64,000 nucleotides of DNA from Sialis fuliginosa (taxonomy: Eukaryota > Arthropoda > Insecta > Megaloptera > Sialidae): positions 20,968,267 to 21,032,266 of the forward strand of contig OY540809.1 of assembly GCA_961205875.1 (NCBI GenBank). The letters run 5' to 3'. Under the pieces are notes generated by a model. It ran no database searches. It was given only the letters and a program-made list of their open reading frames with translations, and was not told the origin of the DNA. This document shows positions 10,935-21,903 of this stretch, piece after piece; the first letter of the stretch is position 1; each line of letters starts with the position of its first letter. The translations under genes and the position numbers were made by a program.

Positions 10935-11270
10935 TATCATAAATGTATCAATAATATTGGAAAAAAATGTATGGGAAATAAATTATAGATAATTACATAC
11001 TCCATAATTTTTATCCTAAACATTTTTTTCTTATTTCAAAAATAATTCGAAAATTCAAAAATCGACAAGAATAAAAAAGAAAATTTATTTGACACATGTA
11101 GAGAATATTATTATCTTTAATTTATCTCCTATTTATTTTATTCTATCCTTTATTAATATGTCAGAATTTTTTAAATAAAATTTAAATCACGTGCATTGTT
11201 CATTCTCAATATTACGTATAAGAAAGATCCGTGGCTCTCATGGCAGATATTTTATTAAAAATTACATGCA
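10935..11270 (+). repeat. Family H-related repeat, first of two near-tandem copies
   Basis: Shared in order with 12150-12470: ttggaaaaaaatgtatgggaaataaattatagata, acatactc, aacatttttttcttattt, ttcgaaaatt, gtagagaat, tttattctatc, and gtggctct. A minus-strand copy is at 57495-57760. Confidence 0.65.
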
Positions 11271-11859
11271 TTTTTAAAGTTCTTTATAGGCTGTAACATA
11301 CATCTCTTTTGCTACGTCACTAATTTGAACATAATTTTTGTAAAAAGCTTAGCCTTAGGGAATAAATCATTCTTTAAGAAAAGAATATATATTTATACTT
11401 AAAAGCTTATATAGATAATGGTGTTTTTAAATTAATTTTCTCGTTTTTACACTTACATTACCTTTATTGATTTTTATCTTTTTTACCAACATGAGTGTTT
11501 TCGCTAAGATGCTTCTTAATTTTTTTTGATGAGTTTATTGTCGTCTCTTAAGGTAAAATTAAATACATGCTGAAATTTAAAACGTTTATGTGTTTTTAAC
11601 TTCCTATATTTTAACTATGCTGTACTTTGAAGTCCTTAATAGCTTTTTTAATTTGTGTAAATGTTTTTTATAGTTTATAATAATGTTAAAATTTATATTT
11701 CCTTACGTACGTGTTTTTTTTTTAAATAAAATTTAAAAGAAAATAATGAACTGATCTACTGAATTAAAATATATTTAAATGTAAATATATAATTTTTCAA
11801 AGAATTTAAAAAATCAATTTATATAATATATAGCCGAAATTTAGTTTCAAATAACATTT
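11271..11859. other. AT-rich, nothing recognised
   Basis: Low-complexity A/T sequence between two family H copies. No terminal repeats or coding signal. Confidence 0.5.
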
Positions 11860-12470
11860 TTACTTTCTTATACATAGTGAAGCCGATTTTTTTCAAAATC
11901 CGGATTTAAATAATATAAATAAATATAAATTTTGACCTTCCCTGAATCCATTCTTACTATTTTTGCCATGATGTCTGTGTGTCGGTCTGTCCGTAAGCTT
12001 TGTAACCCAATTATATTTCAAATGGTTCATAACAGAGAAGAAATATCTGCCATAAATGTCATGGATCTTTTTTATACGTAATACTAAGAGTGCACAGTGT
12101 GGGTGATTTTAATTATTTATTTAAAAAAATTCTTTCTGTTGAAATCATAAATGTTGGAAAAAATGTATGGGGAATAAATTATAGATAGTAACATACTCGA
12201 CATTTCTTATCTAAAACATTTTTTTCTTATTTAAAATAATATTCGAAAATTTAAAAATTGACAAGAGTAAACATCCGTTTCCGGTTAAGTTATTAAATTC
12301 AAAAAAATTCATTTGATACATAATGTAGAGAATAATGTATTTATGGTTTATGTCCCATTCATTTTATTCTATCTTTTATTAGTTTGTCAGAATAAATAAA
12401 TAAAATAAGAATAAATCTGTTCACAGTCCCATGGCTCTATTTGAAGATATTTTTTATTTAACTTGTAAAC
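11860..12470. repeat. Family H composite: inverted half plus direct half
   Basis: Bases 11860-12010 are a reverse-complement match to the second half of copy 1 (tgaatccattctt, gacagaccgacacac read on minus). Bases 12150-12470 are in plus orientation and match 10935-11270, including catccgtttccggtt. The two halves therefore face opposite ways, which suggests a rearranged or foldback form of the family. Confidence 0.6.
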
Positions 12471-12753
12471 GAATATCTGAATTAAAATTGGTTTGAAACA
12501 ATAAGCCTATTGTTCCATACCGTGGCAGTTGAATTGTATTTGCTTTTTAATAGCAAGCATTCGATTTTACGTCAAACTGAGCTTAATAAATTCGTTTCGG
12601 TTGATTTTTCAATCAAATTCCAATCATATTTTCAATGAAAGTTTGTCATGGATAATTTAAGATACAACTGATAAATCATATTTATTTCAAGAGAGAAAAA
12701 CAAAAAGACTTCATACAAAAATTAAATACATATTTTTATTGTGAATAGAATTA

Positions 12754-12800
12754 CAGTAATCCCCCTATTTACGCGGTCTCAATTTACGCAGTTGAAAAAG
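12754..12800 (+). mobile_element. Possible Tigger/pogo-like left end (fragment)
   Basis: After a TA, the sequence cagtaatccccctatttacg followed by cggtctcaatttacgc resembles the Tigger-type start CAGTnnnCCCnnTTTACGCGG. No matching right end was found within 2 kb, so this is at best a truncated copy. Confidence 0.35.
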
Positions 12801-12974
12801 TTTTATGTTCACTAATCTACTAGACACCGGTTGTCACCACGCACATGTGGAACCAAACATGGATATTTCCCGAACATTGGCTACCCATGTAGAAAATGTC
12901 AGCCTTGACGATGGGCCCAAGCTTGGCCCAATATTGAGTTACCAGTGTTGTTTTTTCGATAGTGGTCCCAGTCT

Positions 12975-13404
12975 AGGTCAACTTTCAGATACCTAAAATA
13001 GGAAACTCAATTTTTTATTGCAGATACGGATTCTACTGCTAAAAGTACGTATGATTTGACTGAAATATTTTGTTCGATTCATCATAGATGGCGCTGTAAT
13101 CGACGAAATTACACAAAACTTTAAATGTAATTTGCAAAAATGGATAAACTTTTTTGACAACGAATTTCGAGTATTTACAATGAAAATGTGATATTTTTTT
13201 ATTTCGAAAGTATTTCAGAATCTTAGACATATGTTCTTAGCAGAAGAAATTGAAAAAAATATTGAATTTCGTCGATTACAGTGCCATCTATCATGAATCG
13301 AACAAAATATTTTAGTCAAATCATACGTACTTTTAGCCGTAGAATCCATATCTGCAATAAAAAATTGGGGTTCCTATTTTAGATTCAAAGTTACCCCCGC
13401 ACTA
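12975..13404. mobile_element. Foldback element with ~130-bp arms
   Basis: Left arm 12975-13114 and right arm 13265-13404 are inverted copies sharing ctaaaataggaa, caattttttattgcagata, ggattctac.gctaaaagta, cgtatgatttgact, aatattttgttcgattcat and tgtaatcgacgaaatt. The loop is about 150 bp. A 63-codon minus-strand ORF crossing the loop has no recognisable motif. Confidence 0.8.
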
Positions 13405-14061
13405 CCTACAAAGAGGGAGGTGGGGGACTATTTTTTTGCACTAATGGATTTCTCCCGCGGAATGATTAAATTTTGATTATTGACATTTTTTCCGTAATGC
13501 CTATTTTACGAGATATTTGAAAGTTTCAGGTTAAAAAAAAACACCCGGTATAAAAATTTTGTAAATTATTTCAGTAAAACAGTTTGAGATTCACTGGTTC
13601 ATACAACACATAAAAAACATGTCACATGGTTATGGTGAAAACTACATACATTTATGTTAGTTAATTATTGCTCTCATGCAATACGTTGTTATACAAGTCA
13701 TGAAAAATATAATTTGTTTAACATAATGATCTCATATATCAGGGTTACCAACTACGATGTAGTGTATTCTGTAAATCCCCTAGGACACTTCTAACTGTTT
13801 TGCATGCGAGTTTTTCAGTTTTTCACAACTAATTATTCATATGTCTAATACCGTACATGTTTTTATGTATTCATTTATTATTGAAACTATGTTCTTTTTT
13901 ATTTGCTTTATTGTTTTACAGATAAACTAGTTACGTGTTTGTTTTTGTTAATAAAAATGTAAAACTTTTGATGTTTGATTCATCTAAAATTTCAGATAAA
14001 AATATCAAAATCATCAAAGATAATTTTGTTGTTGTTAGTAATGGTTTTAATTGCTCTTTAG
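13405..14061. other. Mostly unassigned; possible element terminus at 13537-13552
   Basis: Bases 13541-13552 (acacccggtata) look like a terminus of the acaccctgtata type, and the sequence to its left (gatatttgaaagtttcaggtt) is typical of such ends. A pyrimidine tract plus cag at 13900-13921 mimics a splice acceptor, but the frames after it are unconvincing. Nothing else is seen. Confidence 0.3.
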
Positions 14062-14063
14062 TA

Positions 14064-15388
14064 GGGGAGAGTGGGGTAATCGCGAATTCAGTGGTTTCAG
14101 TGTGTTATAAGTGGTAAGCTTATGTTCTATCTGCACTTACCGATAGTTGGGCCTATGTTAAGGTACATATATATAAACATAAAGACAAGGTAGTCTAATC
14201 AGCTCCTTGACCAATCAGCGGCCGCGCAGGAATTGACGTCACTTGGGGGATGTATGTATTCAAATGCTATAAATGTATAATAGAATATCAATTACAAAAA
14301 AATCCTTTAATTATTCTTGTTTTCGTATTTTTTTATGTTTTAACAACACGTACAATCAAATAAGTACAAATTCGACATTGCAAAATCATAAAAAAGCTGT
14401 CACAGACAATTTGGTCTATTATCTTTACTATTCTTAAGTTGGCAATACGTTATGTGATTCTGATTATGATTTTGCAATGTCGAATTTTTACTTATTTGAT
14501 TGTATGTGTTGTTAAAATATCAAAAAATACGAAAACAAGAATATATAAAGGACTTTTTTTGTAATTGATATTCTATTATTCTATTATACATTAATAGCAT
14601 TTGAATACATCCCCCAAGTGATGTCAATTCCTACACGGTCGCTGATTGGTCAAGGAGCTGATGAGACTACTTTGTCTTTATATACCTTGGGCCTATATCT
14701 AGTATCGGACTGTTAACGTTTAGTATAGATCACAATCACACTATAAAGTGAGCTTAATTCCATTTTCATATCATATTTCATCTATTTTTTTATTAAAATA
14801 AAAGCCATTTAATAACTCATATGTAATTAAGCAATGCTCAAGTAAGCCTCGATCAAATAGTATCTGATGTCACTTGTATTGTTTATAATATGATCCTAAT
14901 CTCTAAAAAATGAGGCAATGACGAACGTTGTAAAAAAAGACTGATAAAAGTTGAAACTAGAAAAAGTGCGAGAAATCGCAGTTATTTCAAAGAAAATAAC
15001 CAAAACAAGAAGTGCCAAGTAAAAAAGAAGAAGAAACGAAGATGTTAATAAAGAAAATAAATATTTTTATTATTATAATAAAAAATATCAAGATCCTCCT
15101 GTTAAAGACTAGGTAATGTGCTACATTATACGGACACATGATAAGTTTACCAATAGTCAAAGTACATCCAGAGGCTTTCGCTGCGACTTTTATACCAATT
15201 TGGTTTAATTATCTCACGGTTCGTGATTACGTGTTTTTTTTTTAAATATTAATTTCGTTCTTAAATTTTTTTAAAATTGATAATAAAAATTAATTACTAA
15301 TTGATTGTGTAATAATAATACACAATACATCTATTGGTTTCTTACTCAGATTTTTCCCTTAGGTGTTCGTAATTACCCCACTCTTCCC
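14064..15388. mobile_element. TIR element ggggagagtggggtaat, 1.33 kb, TA target
   Basis: Left ggggagagtggggtaatcgc and right attaccccactcttccc are inverted copies, each bordered by TA (14062-14063, 15389-15390). There is no transposase ORF. A separate long-TIR element sits inside at 14157-14686. Superfamily not assigned; TA flanks are compatible with a Tc1/mariner-like or other TA-target family. Confidence 0.65.
14157..14686. mobile_element. MULE-like long-TIR element (530 bp) with 10-bp direct repeats
   Basis: Arms of about 240 bp (to ~14395 and from ~14465) are inverted copies: gtagtct.atcagctccttga, ccaatcagcg, cacttgggggatgtat, ttcttgttttcgtatttttt and ttcgacattgcaaaatcat. The element is bordered by a perfect ttgggcctat at 14147-14156 and 14687-14696. 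Long TIRs plus a 9-10-bp target duplication are the hallmark of Mutator-like elements. It is nested inside the 14064-15388 element. Confidence 0.75.
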
Positions 15389-15921
15389 TAATAAAATATC
15401 AATAATATGTTCAGCTAATTTTTCAATTTCAACGAATATGATATTTCAATTTGAAAACTAATTAGTTCATAACAAAGTACATGAAAAGTAGAAAACAAAA
15501 CACAGTCGAAAAAGAAATCAAAGCTTATAATTAAAAATGTAATTACAAAAAGGAGGCACAAAATCATATTGATGAAATAATGTTCAGGCTTTGAGGATTT
15601 TGTTTGAAATAAAGGCTGTAAACAAATAGCATAATTCCAACATGTTTCATTTCTCTTTTGTTCCTGTAGTTGGAAATGTACAAATCTTGATAAAATAATT
15701 TTAATTAATTTTTGAAGTTCTACGTCAGTACATTTAGTTTAAATAATTCAATTTTATATTCTTAATACAAATTCAATCTTGTTTATGATGTACAAAATTT
15801 GTAATTATATTTTATATCTAATTGTAAGATCAGTTAAATTGAAACATAAAAACAAATTATAAAATAACTTATCGTTTATTATTGACCATAAAGGTCTCTA
15901 TTAAACTTCTAACAATAATGT
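15389..15921. other. AT-rich, nothing recognised
   Basis: No coding bias, terminal repeats or family blocks. Confidence 0.5.
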
Positions 15922-16197
15922 CCGGTATTACAAAGAATTTGCTATCAAGCAAAAGTTCTGTGAGGTATTAAATATAAATGACAATCCACTCACAGTCGTA
16001 ATGAATGGTGTAGTTTATATGAATGACCTCGACACAGTGATCCAAAAGCAGTGGTGACATGTGTACCTCATAAAATTCATAGCATTTATATTATTAACTA
16101 TTTATTACCACTGCTCTAAAACCTGAGCAAATTCATAACGGTTTGACAGATAACGTTAGCATAGCTTTTACTCTCGAGAAAATTCTTTATAATATCC
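15922..16197. mobile_element. Family D MITE, copy 2 (276 bp)
   Basis: Ends ccggtattacaaagaattt and aaattctttataatatcc. The inside keeps ggtattaaatataaatgaca, cactcacagtcgt, cctcataaaattcata, ttattaccactgct and gtttgacagataacgttag. It is the most compact copy and gives the uninterrupted reference for copy 3. Confidence 0.75.
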
Positions 16198-16950
16198 TAT
16201 GTAACTGCATCTTATATGTATTTTCTTGTATTATATGTGTATTTTATTGATTTCGATGTAGAGTCGTATGCAAAAGTGGTCGTTCAGTTTTCATTGAAAT
16301 TCGGTTATCACAAATTTAGTAGGCTCCTCCCATTTGTTTATTATAATATTTAAATCATTTCTTCACGTACCAAACAAAGACAGATATTTTGAAACTCATT
16401 TGTTAGATAAAGAAATACTTTTCGTTTATAGTACTCATATATATTTGTGCGATTAAATTATTATGTAATCTATTGAAAAATACCGAATTTTAATATTAAA
16501 AATGTTAAACTTGATATAAAATTAATTAATTAATATGAGTGTTTTTATTTAAAATGATGTAACTATATAAGCTCCGCCTTAGAAAAAGATAACCGATGAT
16601 ATTTGTTTTAATATTTTCGATTTTATTGTAAGCGATTTTGACCTTTACGGGGGCAATGCTTCAGAAGCCCATAGTACAGAGCATATGAAAATAGTTTTAA
16701 GTTTCGGTATCCACATTAGAGTCTCATAAACCCCACTTTTAATTTTTAACAAATATTATAAAAGTGATTAAACAACAACAAAATTGCATGATTATGAGAA
16801 TATAGATTCATATTATTTTTATAAATATTTCAGATTTTTTTTATATCAATTTAATCTTCAAACTGATCTTTGAAGAGTAAGAATTACGCTTTTCGGTATT
16901 TTTATTAAAAAAATCAGTCAAGTACAATTTTTACTATAAGTGGTCCGTAA
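16198..16950. other. AT-rich, nothing recognised
   Basis: Contains a GC-slightly-richer patch near 16630-16690 with no ORF. No repeat termini seen. Confidence 0.45.
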
Positions 16951-16955
16951 TATCA

Positions 16956-16967
16956 CCCCCCCCCCCC
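16956..16967. repeat. C12 homopolymer
   Basis: Twelve C residues in an otherwise AT-rich context, followed by acaca. Likely unstable in length. Confidence 0.85.
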
Positions 16968-17289
16968 ACACATAAATAATTGAAAATTTTGAAAACCGTG
17001 TAAGAACAAAAGTTATTCCTTACATCGTGAGAAATATTTTTTGTCGAAATTTTTTTTCTCTGAAATCAATGGTTCAGCAGTTATAAGGAAATAAACAATT
17101 AAATTGTTTATAACAATTGATCGTGCTAGAATTTTTCAATCCTAATAATTCTGTCTCAATCTACACCTACATAATTCTCAATGTTCTTGATTTTTTCAGA
17201 TTTTTTCTGAGAAATACTTTTGGTAATAAAGGTGGGGTACAGCAATTTTTAAGCGTTTTTCCCGAATAATGTGTTTGTGCTAATTTTCA

Positions 17290-17392
17290 AATTTTACATC
17301 GAATAGTTTCAGAGAAAATCGCTTGTGACAGACGGACGGACACCAAAGTTATTCCATAAGAGTTCCGTTTGGCACGGAACACTATAAAGTCA
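17290..17392 (+). repeat. Repeat tail with GACAGACGGACGGAC and GTTCCGTTTGGCACGGAAC
   Basis: The order gagaaaatcgcttgtgacag, acggacggaca, then the near-palindrome gttccgtttggcacggaac resembles a very common insect repeat tail. A related gagggttccgtaccgtt occurs alone at 42317-42333. The body upstream is not delimited. Confidence 0.45.
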
Positions 17393-17861
17393 ATAAATGT
17401 CTTCGTTTGGCATCGTATTTACAATGTTTAATTGACCACATTTAATTTTATTATTCTGCAAAGTTGGCAAATACCTAATACAGTATTCACTTAAATTTTG
17501 TCTTCATGTCTTAAAATAAAAAATTTATTGACATCATTTGCGTCAATGTATAACGTACAGACTTTTTACCATTCTTTCATAAAATTTTTACTGCTTACAA
17601 CCATAAAAATACAGTGTCACCAAATATTTATAAAATAAGAACGTAATAGGGTTCTTTAATGACATTTTTTATTTATTTTATGTTTGTTCTTTTAAAGACT
17701 TGATCAATATAAAGTTTTTATAGAATTTTTTGTGAGATAAAAAATGTAAATTCTTATACTTTTAAATATCGAAATAATTACATTCCTTTAAATTATTATG
17801 TGAAGTGATTGGCGATACAAGAAGAATGGTAAAAAAATTCTACATTCTATAGTATTGTATT

Positions 17862-18330
17862 AACGTCGAAAAATCGTACAGCAGATGCTGATTGTATTAA
17901 ATTTAAAACATAAAGAAAAGTTGATTTCCGCATGGCGGCTGTGCGTATGGCTTAATGTAAAATTTTCTTTCGTTTACGATAAATACTGTAAAAATGTATC
18001 GATTTAAATTATTTTTAGAGAAAATGTTTGCCTTAGTAAGTACTCCAAACCTATTGATTTTGGTGCCAATCGGATTAGGGGTTTTGGAAATATTTATATT
18101 TTGTACTTATTAACGTCTAACAAAGAAACTTTGCGAAGTGTATCTTGCCAATTTTGTACTCATAGTTCAATTAAACATAAAGGCCACTTATTAATGTATA
18201 GATATTAAAGTAGCCATTAAAAGAAAGGAAAAAACGTAAAAATTATATTTTTATAATAATATCCGTTTTCTAAATCACGTTGCCTTGGAAACAAATGCAA
18301 GTAAATTCAAATTATCAGATTCATTAAATA
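17862..18330 (-). repeat. Dispersed repeat family F, copy 1
   Basis: The minus strand shows the order found in other copies: cctaatccgat, ccaaaatcaataggtttgga, gtactta, aaacattttctc, cgaaagaaaatttta, and cgatttttcgac. Bases 18270-18330 (gttgccttggaaacaaatg, aattcaaattatcagatt) match the family's outer ends. It faces away from copy 2, forming a tail-out inverted pair. Confidence 0.65.
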
Positions 18331-18394
18331 TCGGTATGGAGAACCATACATTACTTCCATGTTATTTGCTATCTTTTTAAATAATTTTTAATAT

Positions 18395-19350
18395 ATGCAA
18401 AATTTCAATGGGATTTGTCAGAAATAAAACTCGTCTTTGTATATAAATATTAGTTTTCTAATATCCTAATACCAAAAACATAATTCGTGGAATAACTAAA
18501 TTGACAATTTGAATTTAGTTGCATTTGTTTCCAAGGCAACATATATTAGTGACGTATTAGTATTTAAAATTCAAATTTTGAGGGTGGTTTTCACCCCTTC
18601 CAGAGCCGATCTTAGCAAGTCTGGCGCCCTGGGCGAGATTTATTTTTCCGCCCTCTCTCCCCTAATAAATGTTCAAAATCCCTAAAAATGTGAAACAAAA
18701 TTGATAAATTTACAAATAAGTTGAATAGTTAATATCTCAGTTTGGCGCGATCCTACAGCCCCCAAAAAAGTTTACTCAAAAATTATAGCGTATACTGATT
18801 TGAACCAAAAAATTCACTTATGCCCCATTGTGCACCGCCCCACCTGGCCTGGCGCTCCGGGCGGTTGCCCTGGTTCACCTCCCCCCCTTAAAGCCGGTGT
18901 TGACCCCTTCAATAACTGTTTAGGCACGTACAAATAATAAATGTTCCATGAGTTCAATTGAACTGCAAGTGCACAGTCTTCTCAAAATTAGTGAGAAAAT
19001 ACTCGCAACGTTCACTTTTTAGATGATAATAGTTACAAAACTCCTAATCCGATTAGTACCAAAACAATAGGTCTGGAGTACTCACCGAGACAAACATTTT
19101 CCCCATAAATAATTCAAATTGGTGCATTTTCACAGTAGTTATCATGAACGAAAGAAAATTCTATTATATATCCAGACACACAGAAACACGCACAGCCGTC
19201 ATGCAGAAATCAAATTTTCTTTAAGTTTTGAAGGTAGAACGATCAGAATCAACTCTTATCTCGGACACGATTTTTCGATGGTATTACAATACTTAAAATC
19301 ACTTTGCTTTGTAAAGAAATACAAGCAAATTCAAATTATCAGATTCTTAA
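18395..19350 (+). repeat. Dispersed repeat family F, copy 2, split by a hAT MITE
   Basis: Runs from tttcaatgggatttgtcag through gcatttgtttccaaggcaac and gggtggttttcacccc, is interrupted at 18601-18902, and resumes with aataactgtttaggcacgta, cctaatccgattag, aataggtctggagtactca and ttatctcggacacgattttt. Copies at 40905 and 62270 cross the same point without the insert. The ORF at 19119-19367 is a chance frame in the repeat. Confidence 0.75.
18601..18902. mobile_element. hAT-type MITE (302 bp) with perfect 8-bp target duplication
   Basis: Left end cagagccgatcttagcaag, right end ttaaagccggtgttg; GC-rich subterminal blocks ggcgccctgggcgag and ctccgggcggttgccctgg also pair. Perfect ACCCCTTC at 18593-18600 and 18903-18910. 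This is the common insect hAT layout (CAGnGCCGGC...GGGCGCC). GC content is far above its surroundings. Confidence 0.9.
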
Positions 19351-19960
19351 TGTACAATTTTGTTTAATGTTATTGAGGATATTACAAAAATAATTTAATG
19401 AAATATTCCTAATTAATATTTCCTCAATCAGTTATAAACAATTTATTAGCTGTTATGTATGGTCTACGGAGTGAATGACAAACGATATCATTTTGCTGAA
19501 ATTTAGCTGTAAATTACAATTGTATAAATTATTTCAATAACAACTGCATTACACTTTTTGCTACATTACAGTCTGAAAATTGTTTTTGTAAAGGGAATGG
19601 CTTGTAATTGCGATGTTTAATTAAAAATTGCAATTCACGTGTTTTGTGGTAGACATGTACCTATTACAATATTTCATTATGAAAAATGGCGTGAACACAA
19701 ATTGTTCTGCTTGTTTGATTTTGATTAATAGTTTTTCTGAGTAACCGTGAGCGTTTCCAATGAAATTGTATGAATTGAATATTTTCTTTACAAGAGATCA
19801 TTTAGACATATTGTTATAAGTTTTCATACTTTTATATATTTTATTTTTAAACGATTTCAGCAGAATTATTTTTTATGCTTATGACATCAGTGAAAATCCA
19901 GAATAAATGAATGAATAGAGTTTGATGAGAATAACAAATATTTGTATTTATACAGTGTGT
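19351..19960. other. AT-rich, nothing recognised
   Basis: No coding bias or shared blocks. Confidence 0.5.
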
Positions 19961-19962
19961 TC

Positions 19963-20520
19963 CAGGATAGATGTAACAAAGTTATAATGAATACATTTTT
20001 TCGAAGTTCGGAATGACATTTGGTGATCGAGTCCTTTTTGATGTAAAACTAACATTTATCAAAAATTAGTTGAAGTTTTATAAGCAAAGTTAAAAAAAAA
20101 CTACCTGTATTTTTTCAAAATATAAACAAAAATCCAGTGACAAAGTTTGTTTAAAATGCAATTTTGTAATCCTATACCGAATTTCAGAGCATTAAAAAAA
20201 TAACACTTTCAATAAATTAAATAGATATTTTATTGAAAGTGCTATTTTTTTAATGCTCTGAAATTCGGTATAGGGTTACAAAATTGCATTCTCAACAAAC
20301 TTTCCTATTTGATTGTTTTCATATTTTGAAAAATATAGGTAGTTTGTTCTTGGTTATTTTTACAACTTTGCTTATAAAACATCCTGTAGAAGACCAAATC
20401 AACTATTTTTTGGTATACGTTAGTTTTACATCAAGCAGGACTCGATTCCTAAATCTCATTCCAAATTTCGAAAATTTTTGTTCATTATACCTGTTGTTAC
20501 ATCTATCCTGGGACACACTG
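19963..20520. mobile_element. Near-perfect 558-bp palindromic MITE, TA target
   Basis: Ends cagtgtgttccaggatagat and atctatcctgggacacactg, bordered by TA on both sides. The arms stay paired to the centre (cactttcaataaa / tttattgaaagtg), leaving a loop of about 13 bp. Shared inner blocks include gctctgaaattcggtatag and gttagttttacatcaa. The 85-codon ORF inside is an arm reading frame. A TA-target (Tc1/mariner-like) origin is plausible. Confidence 0.85.
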
Positions 20521-20679
20521 TATATATCTCTTCATAAATAATGTATTCATTATATTAACTTGAATTTGTTAAGTCTAAATAATATTGTGAATTTAAAATA
20601 AACTGTAATATTTTATTTATGTTTTTGAAGTGAAACTTCTTTAGCGAGCTAGTGAATTGGAATATAGTTTCGCCATGAC

Positions 20680-21290
20680 CGTCCGTCCGTCCGTTCTCAA
20701 AAATTTTATACCAATTAAGATGAAATTTGGTATATGGGCGAAGACTGAAAAACTGGAAACAGAAATGAGATTTTTGAAAAAAAACATTTTTTCCATAGAC
20801 TGAAAAGTACATTCAAAAAAATGTTTTCACTTAATCCATTAAGATATGTCTCCTAAAATACAATAAAAATGTTATATAACATTTTGATTTTAACCCTTCA
20901 GTCACAATATATTTGCGTTCAAAGTCGTGATCAGAGCGCCCCCCTCCTTAATTTCTAAACTATCTATTAAAAAAAATTGAAAAAATTCGAGAATGTAGCT
21001 TTTAATTAGTACTTCCACTGAAAATTATAACGAACACTGTCAAAATTATTTTGGACCCCCTCCCATAGACTGAAAATTGTACTCAATTTTTTTTCACTTA
21101 CCCCATTGAGTGGGGTATCTTTAGATAGGTCTCCTAAAATGCAACAAAAAATGTTATATGACCTTTTGATTTTAACCCTTCAGTCACGATAAATTTGTAT
21201 TTAAATGTCGTTATCAGAGCGTCTGTTGAAATAACTCTCTATCATATGCGTGCCCAATATTGGCCGTTTTATTTGTATATGGTTTATGCG
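20680..21290 (+). repeat. Family A, copy 2, with internal duplication
   Basis: Preceded by ccgtccgtccgttct. The unit from ccatagactgaaaa to the cagagcg block occurs twice, at about 20780-20950 and 21045-21232, period about 271 bp. Each has tctcctaaaat, caataaaaatgttata or caacaaaaaatgttata, and ttttaacccttcagtcac. Copy 1 at 441-840 has a single unit. Confidence 0.7.
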
Positions 21291-21584
21291 TCAAAATAAT
21301 ATGTTTGATTATTTATTTAAACCTTTAGTTTATTATTTATTTTATTAACATAGTTAATAAAAACAAAAGAAGTTTAACTTTAACCATGCGCTTATGTGAG
21401 TGAGGTACAAAGCACTTGTGTCGATGGACCACCATTCTGACAAGTACCTTATTTTGGTAGAAATATAAACTTTTATTAGAAAATAAAATATGATTTATGA
21501 AACGAAAATTACATCAATTTAGACATACGGAAATTACCTTTGAGAAACAGCAAGTACTATCTTAAATATTTATTTATAAATAGA

Positions 21585-21640
21585 CTAGCGCATTGAATCC
21601 GGTTTTACCCGAGGACATCTTGAGGACTCTTCTAGAAGAC
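21585..21640 (-). repeat. Family C terminal fragment
   Basis: actagcgcattgaatccgg followed by ttacccg matches the inverse of the right end of 36290-36575 and the left of 33357-33505. Only the terminal 50 bp are recognisable. Confidence 0.5.
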
Positions 21641-21654
21641 GTGTGTGTGAAGAA

Positions 21655-21715
21655 ATTTTTGCCGATAACACGACCTAATTAACACGACTTACACCTATAA
21701 GTCAAGATCCATTGA
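21655..21715. repeat. Family N half-hairpin
   Basis: gccgataacacgacc..., acacgacttacacc and agtcaagatc match the right arm of the 128-bp hairpin at 29317-29444. The partner arm is missing, so this is a broken copy. Confidence 0.6.
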
Positions 21716-21903
21716 ATTACTATCAATTACTATACGTAGACAGTATAAACTTCTTTATTATTCACAATTATTGACGACCAATGCACTTCGATTGATCAAA
21801 GCTGCAGTGCGACGAACAACGTTTCACGCGAATAAATTGCGATTTGTATTGTTTATGTTTTGTTTATAAGATGAGCGTAGTAGTGTAACTCGTTCCTTCA
21901 TGT

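Noticed and set aside
13900..14117. Pyrimidine tract plus CAG followed by a 60-codon frame
   Set aside because: The frame has stops right after the acceptor in two phases and then runs into the TIR of the 14064 element; no coding bias.
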